Assembly: GCA_965219855.1 (NCBI GenBank) | Contig: CBDCOR010000006.1 | Span: 1-64,000 of the forward strand | Direction: 5' to 3' | DNA: 64,000 nucleotides | DNA from: CAUZIZ01 sp965219855 | GTDB lineage: Bacteria > Acidobacteriota > UBA6911 > RPQK01 > JAJDTT01 | In this document: positions 16,331 through 25,216 of the stretch, piece after piece | Position numbering within the stretch: position 1 is the stretch's first letter | Layout of the letters: every line of letters begins with the position of its first letter | Notes under the pieces: model-generated | What the model was told of the DNA's origin: nothing | Seen by the model: the letters and a program-made list of their open reading frames with translations, nothing else | The model's database searches: none | Program-made: the position numbers and the translations under genes

Positions 16331-18259
16331 ATGTGCGGAATAGCTGGAAATCTACGGCTGGACGGAGAGACGATCGACAACGCTGAGCTCCTGTCGATGG
16401 CCACGAGCCTTGGGCACCGAGGACCCGACGACGAAGGTTTCGCCTGTTGGTGGCCCCAAATGCAGTCCTTCACGACTTCCAAGCGCGACGCATTACGCGC
16501 CACATCACTGAAAGCAAGTTGCGGTTTCGCGCACACCAGACTCGCAGTGATAGATCTGTCCAAGGCGGGTACACAACCAATGAGCAGCGCATCGGGCAAT
16601 ACGGGCGTCGTGTACAATGGCGAAATCTTCAACTACCTGGAGTTGCGCGAAGAACTCGAGGCTCTTGGTCACCGATTCCGCACCCTGACAGACACGGAGG
16701 TATTGTTAAACGCGTACGAACAATGGGGAGCACCGTGTCTGGAGAAACTCAATGGTATGTGGGCATTCGCGCTCTGGAATCTCCGCACACGTCACCTTGT
16801 CCTCAGTCGCGATCGCTTCGGTATTAAACCACTCTACTACGCGCACAAGGGATCACGGTTTGCCTTCGCATCGGAAATCAAAGCATTACTAAAGCTGAGC
16901 TGGATGAAGGCAGAGCCCCATGAACCCGCTCTCGCGGATTATCTTGTTCACTCTCGCGTCGACTCGTTCGACTGGACCTTCTTTAAGGGAGTGCATCAGC
17001 TGTCAGCCGGCCATCTGCTCGAGATAGACATGGGTGGGGCAAAACAGCCCCTCACCAAGCGATGGTGGAACATCGAATCGACGTTAGAGGAGCCACCCAG
17101 GACCGATGCCGGCGTGGTCGAGCGTTTTCAGGAACTTTTCACCTCCGCCGTTTGTTTAAGGTTGCGATCCGACGCGTCACTGGGAATCTGTCTCTCAGGG
17201 GGCCTGGACAGCTCCGCGATACTGTGCGTCGCCCGAAAAGCCTCCAACAACAGGCTGGCGCGAGCGTTCTCTAACGTCTATCCAGCCGACAACGAGTCCT
17301 CCTATATCGATGCCGTCGCCACGGCCGCAGACGTTGAAAGTCATCGAACAACCCCCAGCGCTGACGCGTTATTGGCGGATTTGGAAGGCTTTATCTACAG
17401 CCAAGACGAACCGGTTGGAGCGAGCAGCCAATATGCTCAGTACAAAGTTTTTGAGTTGGCCAAGGCATTCGGGACGACGGTGGCACTCAGCGGTCTGGGT
17501 GCCGACGAACTCATGGCGGGCTATCCGTATTTCTTTCCGGTCCACTTGGCGGGTCTTATAGAACAACTGCGCTTTAACGCGGCTATCCGGGAGTTTAAGG
17601 AGTTCCGTCGCGCAACAAGTGCTCCTTTCATGGATTACTTCCTCGCAACCTTTTCGGCGTTCTTCGACCATCGAACCATGATCCGTTTCGCAAACCGATA
17701 CGATCCGTCTCGTTCCGTGCAATGGGTTAGTCCGCACCTGAGGAAATCCGCAAGTGAAATTCGAGCAAGCGTTGACGATTCGTTTGAGGAGCAATTGAAC
17801 AAGCGCCTCTACGAAGTGTTTTCTGTATCCGGCCTGCCGGCTCACCTCAGGTATGAAGATCGCAGTGGGATGGCCTTCTCCATCGAGGCACGCCACCCAT
17901 TCATGGATCATCATTTGGTCTCATTCTTGTTCTCCCTGCCGGCGCGATGCAAAATCCGTGATGGTAGGTTTAAACACGTACTACGGGAATCTATGGATGG
18001 ATTAGTGCCTGAGGTTGTGCGCACCCGTAAGCACAAAGTGGGCTTTACGACACCAATGCGGCAGTGGCTCAAATCATCACCATTACAGACGTATTTCCGG
18101 GAGACTTTTCGGGCGAGACGTACACGCGAACGTGGCTCATACGATACCCATGCGCTGCTTCGCTCTTTTGACGATCATTCCAGCGGCAAGATTGACGGAT
18201 CGCGCCCGCTTTGGCGGGCGTTAAATCTGGAACTCTGGTTCAGACAATTCATTGACTAG
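16331..18259 (+). CDS. asnB: Asparagine synthase (glutamine-hydrolysing)
   Basis: 642 residues. MCGIAGN provides the N-terminal Cys nucleophile (Cys2) of the class II glutamine amidotransferase domain, and NGEIFNYLELREELEALGH continues it. The synthetase domain has the pyrophosphatase loop LSGGLDSSAI near residue 290 and GADELMAGYPYFFP. It forms asparagine, or another amide, from a carboxylate, glutamine and ATP in the cytoplasm. Members of this length near ATP-grasp genes are common in polysaccharide and secondary-metabolite loci, so the acceptor may not be free aspartate. It starts 54 bases after the broken ATP-grasp gene and probably shared its transcription. Codon use (more AT-ending codons) looks different from the surrounding chromosome, hinting at transfer. 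Confidence 0.92.
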   Translation: MCGIAGNLRLDGETIDNAELLSMATSLGHRGPDDEGFACWWPQMQSFTTSKRDALRATSLKASCGFAHTRLAVIDLSKAGTQPMSSASGNTGVVYNGEIFNYLELREELEALGHRFRTLTDTEVLLNAYEQWGAPCLEKLNGMWAFALWNLRTRHLVLSRDRFGIKPLYYAHKGSRFAFASEIKALLKLSWMKAEPHEPALADYLVHSRVDSFDWTFFKGVHQLSAGHLLEIDMGGAKQPLTKRWWNIESTLEEPPRTDAGVVERFQELFTSAVCLRLRSDASLGICLSGGLDSSAILCVARKASNNRLARAFSNVYPADNESSYIDAVATAADVESHRTTPSADALLADLEGFIYSQDEPVGASSQYAQYKVFELAKAFGTTVALSGLGADELMAGYPYFFPVHLAGLIEQLRFNAAIREFKEFRRATSAPFMDYFLATFSAFFDHRTMIRFANRYDPSRSVQWVSPHLRKSASEIRASVDDSFEEQLNKRLYEVFSVSGLPAHLRYEDRSGMAFSIEARHPFMDHHLVSFLFSLPARCKIRDGRFKHVLRESMDGLVPEVVRTRKHKVGFTTPMRQWLKSSPLQTYFRETFRARRTRERGSYDTHALLRSFDDHSSGKIDGSRPLWRALNLELWFRQFID

Positions 18260-18260
18260 G

Positions 18261-18359
18261 AGTCTGTCCAAGCATCACCTAGCCACTGCAGCGGCAAAAG
18301 AGGGCAAGAGCCTCAACGCCTACTGTGCCGAGGCGCTGGAGAATGAGGTCGACCGCTAA
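18261..18359 (+). pseudogene. HicB-like antitoxin, C-terminal relic
   Basis: Reads SLSKHHLATAAAKEGKSLNA then YCAEALENEVDR and a stop at 18357-18359. This matches the ribbon-helix-helix tail of HicB antitoxins ('lp..lh..la..A..eg.SLN.yi..aLe..v'). It has no start and no upstream HicB body, and no HicA toxin is nearby. The next 157 bases, to the lsrF start, hold nothing I recognise. Confidence 0.6.
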
Positions 18360-18516
18360 CAGCTAGAGCCGCCGCAGTGATTAATGCTATTTCCCTTTTA
18401 CACATAACTTGGGATTTATCGTCACTCCTGGCATTGGCTGCTTTCTTGAAATAGCCTTCTTCGCCAGCTATTCTCTTCCTTGACCGTGTGAACATTATCA
18501 AAAGGAGAGATCAGCG

Positions 18517-19419
18517 ATGCCTGACGTAGACAACCTTAGCGAAGCCAAACAGTTCTATACCGATGTTCCGATGAGAAATGAGCCCTTCTTTCTCCGCGGT
18601 TCGAATTCGTTGGACTGGGGAATGCAAAACCGATTCTCGCGCCTCTACAACCCCAGGTCAGGACGAATCGTCATGCTCGCGATCGACCATGGCTACTTCA
18701 TGGGGCCAACCACCGGACTGGAGCGGGTCGACGTTCGAATTCTTCCCATCCTTCCCTACTGCGATGCTCTGATGCTGACTCGCGGCATGCTTCGGACCAC
18801 GATTCCTTCCACGTTTACCCGGGGAACGGTTCTCCGCGCCAGCGGCGGCCCCAGCATCCTGAAGGAAATGTCCAATGAACAGATTGCCATGGACATTGAA
18901 GACGCGGTACGCCTGAATGCCGCTGCTCTTGCGGTGCAAGTCTTCGTGGGCGCCGAGTTCGAGGCTCAGTCGGTCCTGAACATGACCCGCCTGGTAGATC
19001 TCGGAAACCGTCATGGGATCCCCATTCTGGCGGTCACCGCTGTGGGCAAGGACATGAAGCGCGATGCCCAGTATTTCCGGCTGACCTGCCGAATGTGCGC
19101 CGAGCTTGGAGCCCATTTCGTCAAGACCTACTACGTGCCCGAGGGCTTCGAAACCGTCACCGCTTCGTGCCCGGTTCCGATTGTGATGGCGGGAGGAAAG
19201 AAGCTGCCCGAGCTAGAAGCCTTGACGATGGCCTACAACGCGGTCGAACAGGGTGCCACCGGTGTGGACATGGGACGCAACATCTTCCAATCCGATGCCC
19301 CTGAGGCCATGATCCAGGCCATCCGCGGGGTCGTCCACGAGCAGATGAAGCCGGAGCACGCCTTGGATCTGTTTCATACTCTGAAGCATGAGGGCACCCA
19401 GGTGGAAGCCGTCTCTTGA
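18517..19419 (+). CDS. lsrF: LsrF-like class I aldolase / thiolase
   Basis: 300 residues, a TIM-barrel of the DeoC/LsrF group. It follows E. coli LsrF closely along its length: NSLDWGMQNRFSRLYNPRSG, VMLAIDHGYFMGPTTGLERV, ILRTT-like MLRTTIPSTF, AVGKDMKRD, FVKTYYVPEGFE with the Schiff-base Lys near residue 201, and GGKKLPELEAL, GVDMGRNIFQS. E. coli LsrF transfers an acetyl group from 3-hydroxy-5-phosphonooxypentane-2,4-dione in autoinducer-2 breakdown. No lsrACDBK or lsrR genes are here; instead an epimerase-like and a rhamnulose-aldolase-like gene follow, so the substrate is probably another phosphorylated ketose. AAAGGAGAG sits before the ATG. It overlaps the next gene. Confidence 0.88.
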   Translation: MPDVDNLSEAKQFYTDVPMRNEPFFLRGSNSLDWGMQNRFSRLYNPRSGRIVMLAIDHGYFMGPTTGLERVDVRILPILPYCDALMLTRGMLRTTIPSTFTRGTVLRASGGPSILKEMSNEQIAMDIEDAVRLNAAALAVQVFVGAEFEAQSVLNMTRLVDLGNRHGIPILAVTAVGKDMKRDAQYFRLTCRMCAELGAHFVKTYYVPEGFETVTASCPVPIVMAGGKKLPELEALTMAYNAVEQGATGVDMGRNIFQSDAPEAMIQAIRGVVHEQMKPEHALDLFHTLKHEGTQVEAVS

Positions 19420-20129
19420 TGCGCAATTCGGAGATACTGCGACGATTCTGTCCCACGATCAGTGTGGGCATCCTGACTGCTGATCTTAGCGTCTTCGATT
19501 CGGAAGTAGCCTTGTTGGCGGGGACGGAGGTCGGGCTGCTCCACTTCGATGTCATGGACGGGTGTTTCACACCCACCATGACCCTGGGTCCTCCCTTGAT
19601 CCAGTCGGTGTCGAGCTCACTGTTGAAGGATGTTCACCTCATGATCCAGGACCCGCTGGAGAAGGTAGACGCCTATGTCGCCGCCGGCGCCGACATCGTC
19701 ACGGTGCACGTCGAGTCGTGTACTCACATTCACCGTGTTCTTCAACGTCTGGGGCAGTTGAGCAATGCCAACGATGAATCGAGGGGACTGGTGCGGGGCA
19801 TCGCTTTGAACCCAGGCACCCCATTAACCGCACTCGAGCCGTTAATGGATGATATTGACATGATCATGCTCCTGGCCATCAATCCAGGCTGGGGCGGACA
19901 GGGCTTTATTCCGGCAACCTTCCGTCGAATCAAACAGGTTCGGCGAATGGTCGAGGAAAGCGGACAGAATATCGTCGTCTGTGTAGACGGCGGGATCAAG
20001 CGCGACAACGTGGCCGAGGTCGTCCGGGCAGGCGCCGAGTTGGTCGTTACGGGCAGCGCTGTATTCGATGGCCGAAATCCAGTGGAGAACGCGCGCCTGA
20101 TGCTGGACGCAGTGCACGGCGCTGCCTAG
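19419..20129 (+). CDS. Ribulose-phosphate 3-epimerase family protein
   Basis: 236 residues, TIM barrel. ISVGILTADLSVFDSEV is the family opening, LLHFDVMDGCFTP contains the metal-binding HxD, VHLMI the next ligand, GIALNPGTPL and INPGWGGQGF the phosphate-binding loops, and CVDGGIK the catalytic Asp. It interconverts ketopentose phosphates at C3 (or a related sugar phosphate). The ATG overlaps the lsrF stop (TGATG), so the genes are translated together. Because of its company it may act on a six-carbon or branched sugar phosphate rather than ribulose-5-phosphate; the housekeeping rpe need not be this one. Confidence 0.88.
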   Translation: MRNSEILRRFCPTISVGILTADLSVFDSEVALLAGTEVGLLHFDVMDGCFTPTMTLGPPLIQSVSSSLLKDVHLMIQDPLEKVDAYVAAGADIVTVHVESCTHIHRVLQRLGQLSNANDESRGLVRGIALNPGTPLTALEPLMDDIDMIMLLAINPGWGGQGFIPATFRRIKQVRRMVEESGQNIVVCVDGGIKRDNVAEVVRAGAELVVTGSAVFDGRNPVENARLMLDAVHGAA

Positions 20130-20177
20130 ATCCGCCGCTCAAAGGCCGTTCAAACTCGCTTCTAGCTGACAGCCGAA

Positions 20178-22283
20178 ATGAAAAGCCGATGGTCCAAGCA
20201 GGAGGCAGATCGGTTCCTTGAAGACTACGCCGAGCCCTGGGGAGAGGATCTCGCCCTCAGAACCTACACTGCGAGACTCCTGGGTCAAGAGAAGAGTCTG
20301 GTCTTGCACGGAGGTGGCAATACCTCCGTCAAGACCGGCCATCGAAATCTTCTCGGAGATGATCTCGAAGGATTGTATGTAAAGGCTTCCGGGTACGACC
20401 TCGCCAGCATCGAGCCTGAAGGACATTCTGGACTGGACCTGGAGCCCTTGAGGCGGCTCCGCCGCCTGTCCTCCCTCGCCGACGACGAGATGGTCAACCA
20501 GTTCCGGATCCACCTGCTGAACTCAGCTTCGGCCACACCCTCGATCGAGACTCTGGTCCACGCTTTCCTCCCCGTGAAGTTCATCGATCATACCCATGCT
20601 GACGCTATCCTCGCCTTAACCAATCAGCCCGATGGATCGGACTCGATTCGGGAAGCCCTCGGTGACGACGTGGGGATCCTCCGCTACGTTGAACCCGGGT
20701 TCCAGCTGGCGCAGGCAACCGCCGAGACCTTCGAGTCTGCTCCGGAGAACCAGGGTATGGTGTGGCTGCGACACGGTCTCGTGACCTGGGGAAAGGAGCC
20801 CCAAGTATCCTATGAGAGGACGATCGAGCTGGTCAGCAAAGCCGAAGCCTACCTGCGAAAGCGGGCTCGCCGATCGCTCAGCGTCACGACGTCGACCTCT
20901 CTGCAAACCGCCAAACGGCGGTGGGTCCGCATCGCGCCTCTGTTGCGAGGTCTCCTCGCCCAGCCCAGCGGTGACGCCGACCGACCCTATCGACGCATCA
21001 TCATGACGCCCTTGATCGATCGGGAGACGCTTGACCTACTCGACTCTGACCAGGCAAAGGAGATCGTTTTATCGCCGCCCCTGACTTCAGATCATTTGAT
21101 CCGGACCAAGGCCCTGCCCCTCTGGGTCGATTCCCTTCCCCGTGACAACATCGGGGTCAAAGATCTGTTGAGCCGAGCGCTCGACCGCTACCGCTCAGAT
21201 TACGAAGCCTACTTGAAGAGGAATGCCCCTCGTCTGGAAAGTGGGGTCAAGCGTTTCGATGCCAGCCCCCGTGTCCTGCTGATCCCGGGTGTGGGCGCTG
21301 CCTGTGCCGGTGAGGACATCGTGGCTGCAGGCATTGCGCGTGACATAACCCGCCAGACATTGAGGGTCAAGATCCAGGTTGCCTCTATGGGAATGTATGA
21401 AGGGCTCAGTGAATCGGACCTCTTCGGGATGGAGTACCGCAGCCTTCAGCACTACAAGTTGGACACCTCAGAGGAGCTACCGTTGCGGCGCCAGGTTGGC
21501 CTCGTGACCGGTGCGGCCGGGGCCATCGGTTCAGGGATCAGTCGTCAGCTTCTCGCCCAGGGCTGCCATGTCGTGCTTACCGATCTGCCCGGCGACGCTC
21601 TCGACGCTCTGGAGAGTGATTTGACTTCTGAATTTGGCGAACGTGCCCTGGCAGTTCCTCTCGATGTGACCGATCCGGACTCGGTGCAGTCCGCCTTCGA
21701 TGCGGCCACTGCCAGCTGGGGTGGCGTTGATTTGGTGATCGCCAATGCCGGTATTGCTTTGGTCTCCTCCCTGGAGAAGATGGAAACAGAAGCCTTCCGT
21801 CGCCTACAGCGAATCAATGTTGAGGGGACCTTGAATACGCTCTCCGCGGCGGCGCGGCACTTCAGGATCCAGGCCACCGGGGGGGATGTCGTGCTGGTGT
21901 CGACTAAGAACGTTTTCGCTCCAGGTGCCAGTTTCGGAGCGTACAGCGCCACCAAGGCGGCCGCTCATCAACTGGCTCGGATTGCGAGTCTCGAACTGGC
22001 GGAGATCGGGGTGAGGGTAAACATGGTCGCCCCCGACGCAGTCTTCTCCGAAGGAACTCGAGAATCTGGCCTCTGGGCCACAGTAGGACCGGATCGTATG
22101 CGGGCTCGAGGCCTGGATCAGAAGGGGCTCGAAGAATATTACCGCAATCGGAACTTGCTCCGGGCCAAGATCACAGCGACCCATGTGGCTCGAGCCGTTC
22201 TCTTCCTGGCGACCCGCCAAACCCCGACAACGGGGGCTACGATACCCGTGGATGGCGGCCTTCCAGATGCGACCCCCAGGTGA
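20178..22283 (+). CDS. Bifunctional class II aldolase / short-chain dehydrogenase (rhamnulose-1-phosphate aldolase type)
   Basis: 701 residues in two domains. Residues about 1-400 are a class II (zinc) aldolase: LVLHGGGNTSVK near the start binds phosphate, IDHTHADAI (about 135-143) gives zinc-binding histidines, and RHGLVTWGK another. Residues about 430-700 are an SDR: GLVTGAAGAIGSGISRQLL is the NAD-binding glycine motif, NAGIALVSS follows, and AYSATKAA is the YxxxK active site. Such fusions cleave rhamnulose-1-phosphate, or a related sugar phosphate or acid, and oxidise lactaldehyde or a polyol. It is the third gene of the lsrF operon, 48 bases after the epimerase-like gene. No regulator or kinase is seen nearby. 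Confidence 0.92.
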   Translation: MKSRWSKQEADRFLEDYAEPWGEDLALRTYTARLLGQEKSLVLHGGGNTSVKTGHRNLLGDDLEGLYVKASGYDLASIEPEGHSGLDLEPLRRLRRLSSLADDEMVNQFRIHLLNSASATPSIETLVHAFLPVKFIDHTHADAILALTNQPDGSDSIREALGDDVGILRYVEPGFQLAQATAETFESAPENQGMVWLRHGLVTWGKEPQVSYERTIELVSKAEAYLRKRARRSLSVTTSTSLQTAKRRWVRIAPLLRGLLAQPSGDADRPYRRIIMTPLIDRETLDLLDSDQAKEIVLSPPLTSDHLIRTKALPLWVDSLPRDNIGVKDLLSRALDRYRSDYEAYLKRNAPRLESGVKRFDASPRVLLIPGVGAACAGEDIVAAGIARDITRQTLRVKIQVASMGMYEGLSESDLFGMEYRSLQHYKLDTSEELPLRRQVGLVTGAAGAIGSGISRQLLAQGCHVVLTDLPGDALDALESDLTSEFGERALAVPLDVTDPDSVQSAFDAATASWGGVDLVIANAGIALVSSLEKMETEAFRRLQRINVEGTLNTLSAAARHFRIQATGGDVVLVSTKNVFAPGASFGAYSATKAAAHQLARIASLELAEIGVRVNMVAPDAVFSEGTRESGLWATVGPDRMRARGLDQKGLEEYYRNRNLLRAKITATHVARAVLFLATRQTPTTGATIPVDGGLPDATPR

Positions 22284-22559
22284 GAAAGAAGGGTACCAAG
22301 TCCCAGGATTCATGATGGAGTGAATCTGAGATGCCAGAATGTCACTAGAAATGCCTCCCTTCGGCTTGTTCTGAAGTTTCTTTGACAACCCCAGAATACC
22401 CGTCAGGTCTGGCATTTCAGGTGTTTACATGTGGTTTAGTCCACTTTCATCTACTTCTTTTGGGACTAGAATGCGATTTCACTTGGCAATCTGGCTCCGA
22501 CTTCCGCTCTTTTTCTTGGAGGATGCGCTGGTGATTGGCTGTTGCCTGGGACACGAGCG

Positions 22560-23636
22560 TTATATCGGCACGTCATGCGACGCGCTCTCCGAGGTCGACC
22601 GCCGACGCTTATCATAACCCTGTGTCGTGGTGACGTGCCGGTGACCCAGGAGCTCCTGAACCTTCCGAATATCCACCTTCGCGTCCAAAGTGAGGGTCGC
22701 CGTCGTGGCCCGGAGTGAGTGAGGAGAGTAGATGCACTTGCGGCGGACGGTTCCGGCTGGATCCCGAACCTCCTGTATAGCCCCCGGTAAGCGCCCTAGA
22801 TAATTCTGGATCAACCGATACATCGTCACTGGGTCCATCGCGCGATCCGAGAGCTTTCGACTTCTAGAGCTCGCCCTCGGCCGAAAGAGGGGACCGCTGG
22901 TAAGCTCGGCTTTGGTTATGTACTCGCGAATCGCTTCAGCGGCCCTGAAGTGCAGGCCGATGATCCGACGCCTGTCTTCCTTTTCGTGAACGCGAATCAT
23001 GGCTTGCTCACCGTCCTGGTGGAAGTCGTTGACGCCAAGCCGGCAGCCCGTGCCCAGTCGAGCGCCCGAGTAGAGGTAAAACTTCAGAATGGCCCGGTCG
23101 CGGAAGTCGATGAGGGAGTCACCAGATGGCAAACCCATGAGCTGCCGGGCTCGGGTAGCAGACAAAGGTCGGGTTTCTTCCCGGGGATCCGAAGATCCCC
23201 GGGAGATAAACTGCGCATGAGCAGGATTGGGAACGGTGATGGGCAGCCGTAGCTCGACTGCAGCGCCAGCGAGGTGCTTGTAGAAACTTGAGAGAGACGA
23301 GATCCGCCGATTTAAGGTCTTGGGGGCCGCGCCCCCTTTTTCGAGCCGATCGCGAAACGCCCGTACATCCTTGATCGAAACCCTCAGCATCTCAGGAGCC
23401 TGCTGAGGCCACTGGATTCCCAAGAAGCGAACCAAGCTCATCACATCCGCGCGGTAAGCCCGCTGGGTGTGGTGGCTACTGCGCCCAGCCACCCAAGCTT
23501 CAAAAATCTCCGCCACAGAAGCATAGAAGCGGCCGACGTTCTGCCGGATAACCGGCGTCGTGGATCCGGCCAGGATCGGGGGCAGCTCCGGAGTCGGGGA
23601 GCGCCTGAAAGCGAGTTGGATGCTTTTGTAAGCCAT
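22560..23636 (-). CDS. Tyrosine recombinase / phage-type integrase
   Basis: 358 residues. An N-terminal SAM-like DNA-binding domain (about 40-140: SHHTQRAYRADVMSLVRFLG) precedes the catalytic domain with Arg in LYSGARLGTG, HSLRATTAT (His-x-x-Arg), LGHRHVTTTQGYDK (His and the Tyr nucleophile). It cuts and rejoins DNA site-specifically. The downstream 276 bases to the aldolase gene and the upstream 14-bp inverted repeat at 23702-23777 hold no other gene. No phage genes adjoin it, so it may belong to an integrative element or gene cassette now lost. Distinct from the recombinase at 25213-26064. Confidence 0.9.
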   Translation of the reverse strand: MAYKSIQLAFRRSPTPELPPILAGSTTPVIRQNVGRFYASVAEIFEAWVAGRSSHHTQRAYRADVMSLVRFLGIQWPQQAPEMLRVSIKDVRAFRDRLEKGGAAPKTLNRRISSLSSFYKHLAGAAVELRLPITVPNPAHAQFISRGSSDPREETRPLSATRARQLMGLPSGDSLIDFRDRAILKFYLYSGARLGTGCRLGVNDFHQDGEQAMIRVHEKEDRRRIIGLHFRAAEAIREYITKAELTSGPLFRPRASSRSRKLSDRAMDPVTMYRLIQNYLGRLPGAIQEVRDPAGTVRRKCIYSPHSLRATTATLTLDAKVDIRKVQELLGHRHVTTTQGYDKRRRSTSESASHDVPI

Positions 23637-23701
23637 GGGTTCGGGGGCGTTGAGACAGTTTCAGCCTAGCAGAGGGGGCTATTTGGCGCAAGATAACGTA
23701 G

Positions 23702-23777
23702 AGGATTGTATCCGCTGTGCTTGACGCCTCTGTTGGTAGAGTCAGCAGTGAGTTATGAGCATGGCGGATACAATCCT
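23702..23777. repeat. Perfect 14-bp inverted repeat upstream of the integrase
   Basis: aggattgtatccgc at 23702-23715 and its exact reverse complement gcggatacaatcct at 23764-23777 are 48 bases apart; each arm is itself nearly palindromic (ggat-tgt-atcc). It lies 66 bases before the integrase start. It could be a recombination site, operator or element end. Confidence 0.75.
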
Positions 23778-24046
23778 GTTGGACTGAGCCGCGGTTTCCC
23801 TCTATGGGGATTGTTTAGAGGTTAGCGTTTAGGAAGGGAAAAGGAAAGCCGAGCAAGAACGAGAAGATGAAGCGGATTGGTGGGCCTCGCGCTGAGTTGC
23901 AGGAGCGTGTTGAGAGGAGAGGAGAGGAGAGGGGAGTGGGGCGGTTCCTGGAGTGCGGATGAGAGCATCAGACACACGAGTATTCAAGCCAGATCGGGCT
24001 CTGGTAGGAGGGCTTCTCAGGAGGTTTCGAAGTGTGTGCTGGTCTC
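23778..24046. other. Gene-free stretch with a GA-rich tract
   Basis: Between the inverted repeat and the IS91-type gene there is no convincing reading frame. A simple GA tract (gagaggagaggagaggag) lies at about 23912-23940. The 3' end of the IS91 element, including its replication origin, must lie here, but I could not place it. Confidence 0.45.
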
Positions 24047-25216
24047 TCATGAGCGACCCGGAGAGTTCATCCGAGGTTGAATCGGAGTGGCCCCGGCGGG
24101 GAGCGTTTGAACGAGGTAGAGGGTGCCTTGCTGACAGCGGGGGCAAGAGTCCGACTTAGAAGGAGTCGAGGGGAGTTCGGTGGGGGAGTCGTCTGAACCA
24201 AGAAGGCCTCGACAGAGGGCGAGCTTGGTCTTACGGTGACGGTTGGCCAGAAACCCGTAGTGGCGGATGCGCATGAATCCCTTGGGCAGGGCGTGGAGTA
24301 AGAAGCGCCGGGTGAACTCGATCGTCTCCAGAGTCAAGGTGCGCGGCCGCTGAGGGTGGCGGTAGTCCTTGTAACGAAAGCTCACCTTGCCCTGATGCAG
24401 GGACAGGAGTTGTGAGTTAGAGATCGCCACGCGGTGGGTGTAACGGGCCAGGTACTTGAGGACTCGCTCGGCACCGGCGAAGGGAGGTTTGCAGTAGACG
24501 ACCCACTCCGAACCGGTGAGGTTTTGCAGCCAACAATGGAACTGGCGAGGGAGGCTTAGAGGTTGGAGGACTCCGTGAAAAGAGAGCTCATTCTGCCGGT
24601 AGGCCGCTCGCAGGTAGTGTCGGAACTTGTTCCGAAAGAGTCGGCTGAGAACGGAAACGGGGAACAAGAAACGAGGACGGGAGGGGATCCAGCGGCTTTG
24701 GTCCTCAGCGATCCCTCCGCCGGAAACCACACAGTGGAGATGCGGATGCAGATCGAGTTTCTGGCCCCAGGTGTGAAGCAGGGCCAGCACACCGATTCTG
24801 GCTCCCAAGTGGTGCTCGTCAGCGGCTAGGGTCAAGAGCGTTTCTGAGGCCGCTCGGAAGAGGATCGAATAGAGGGTGCGCGGGTTTTGCAAGGCGAGGG
24901 GAGCGAGGGCCTTCGGCAGCGTGAAGACGACGTGAAAATAGGGCACCGGGAGTAGCTCTCGGGCGCGGGCATCGAGCCACTGGGCTCGGGCACCGCCCTG
25001 ACACTTGGGACAATGCCGATCACGGCAGGAGTTGTAGGAGATCTCCTCGTGGCTGCACTGATCGCACCGTTTGAGGTGCCCACCCAAGGCGGCGGTCCGG
25101 CAAGCACAGAGGGCTCGGAAAACTCGGCGCTGCTGCCCTGAAGTGGGATAGGCCCGGAAGTAATCGTCTTGGCAACTGCGGAAGACATCGGCTACCTCGA
25201 GCCGATGTGCTCTCAT
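24047..25216 (-). CDS. IS91 family HUH transposase
   Basis: 389 residues. An N-terminal zinc-binding domain with CRTAALGGHLKRCDQCSHEE and CRDRHCPKCQG is followed by the Y2-type relaxase-like domain: DLHPHLHCVVSGGG contains the HUH triad and KYLARYTHRVAISN the tyrosine region. It nicks one strand and starts rolling-circle transposition. Length fits the family. ATG overlaps the recombinase stop. The last 50 residues are Ser/Pro-rich with another Cys pair (CPRCQQG). Confidence 0.93.
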   Translation of the reverse strand: MRAHRLEVADVFRSCQDDYFRAYPTSGQQRRVFRALCACRTAALGGHLKRCDQCSHEEISYNSCRDRHCPKCQGGARAQWLDARARELLPVPYFHVVFTLPKALAPLALQNPRTLYSILFRAASETLLTLAADEHHLGARIGVLALLHTWGQKLDLHPHLHCVVSGGGIAEDQSRWIPSRPRFLFPVSVLSRLFRNKFRHYLRAAYRQNELSFHGVLQPLSLPRQFHCWLQNLTGSEWVVYCKPPFAGAERVLKYLARYTHRVAISNSQLLSLHQGKVSFRYKDYRHPQRPRTLTLETIEFTRRFLLHALPKGFMRIRHYGFLANRHRKTKLALCRGLLGSDDSPTELPSTPSKSDSCPRCQQGTLYLVQTLPAGATPIQPRMNSPGRS

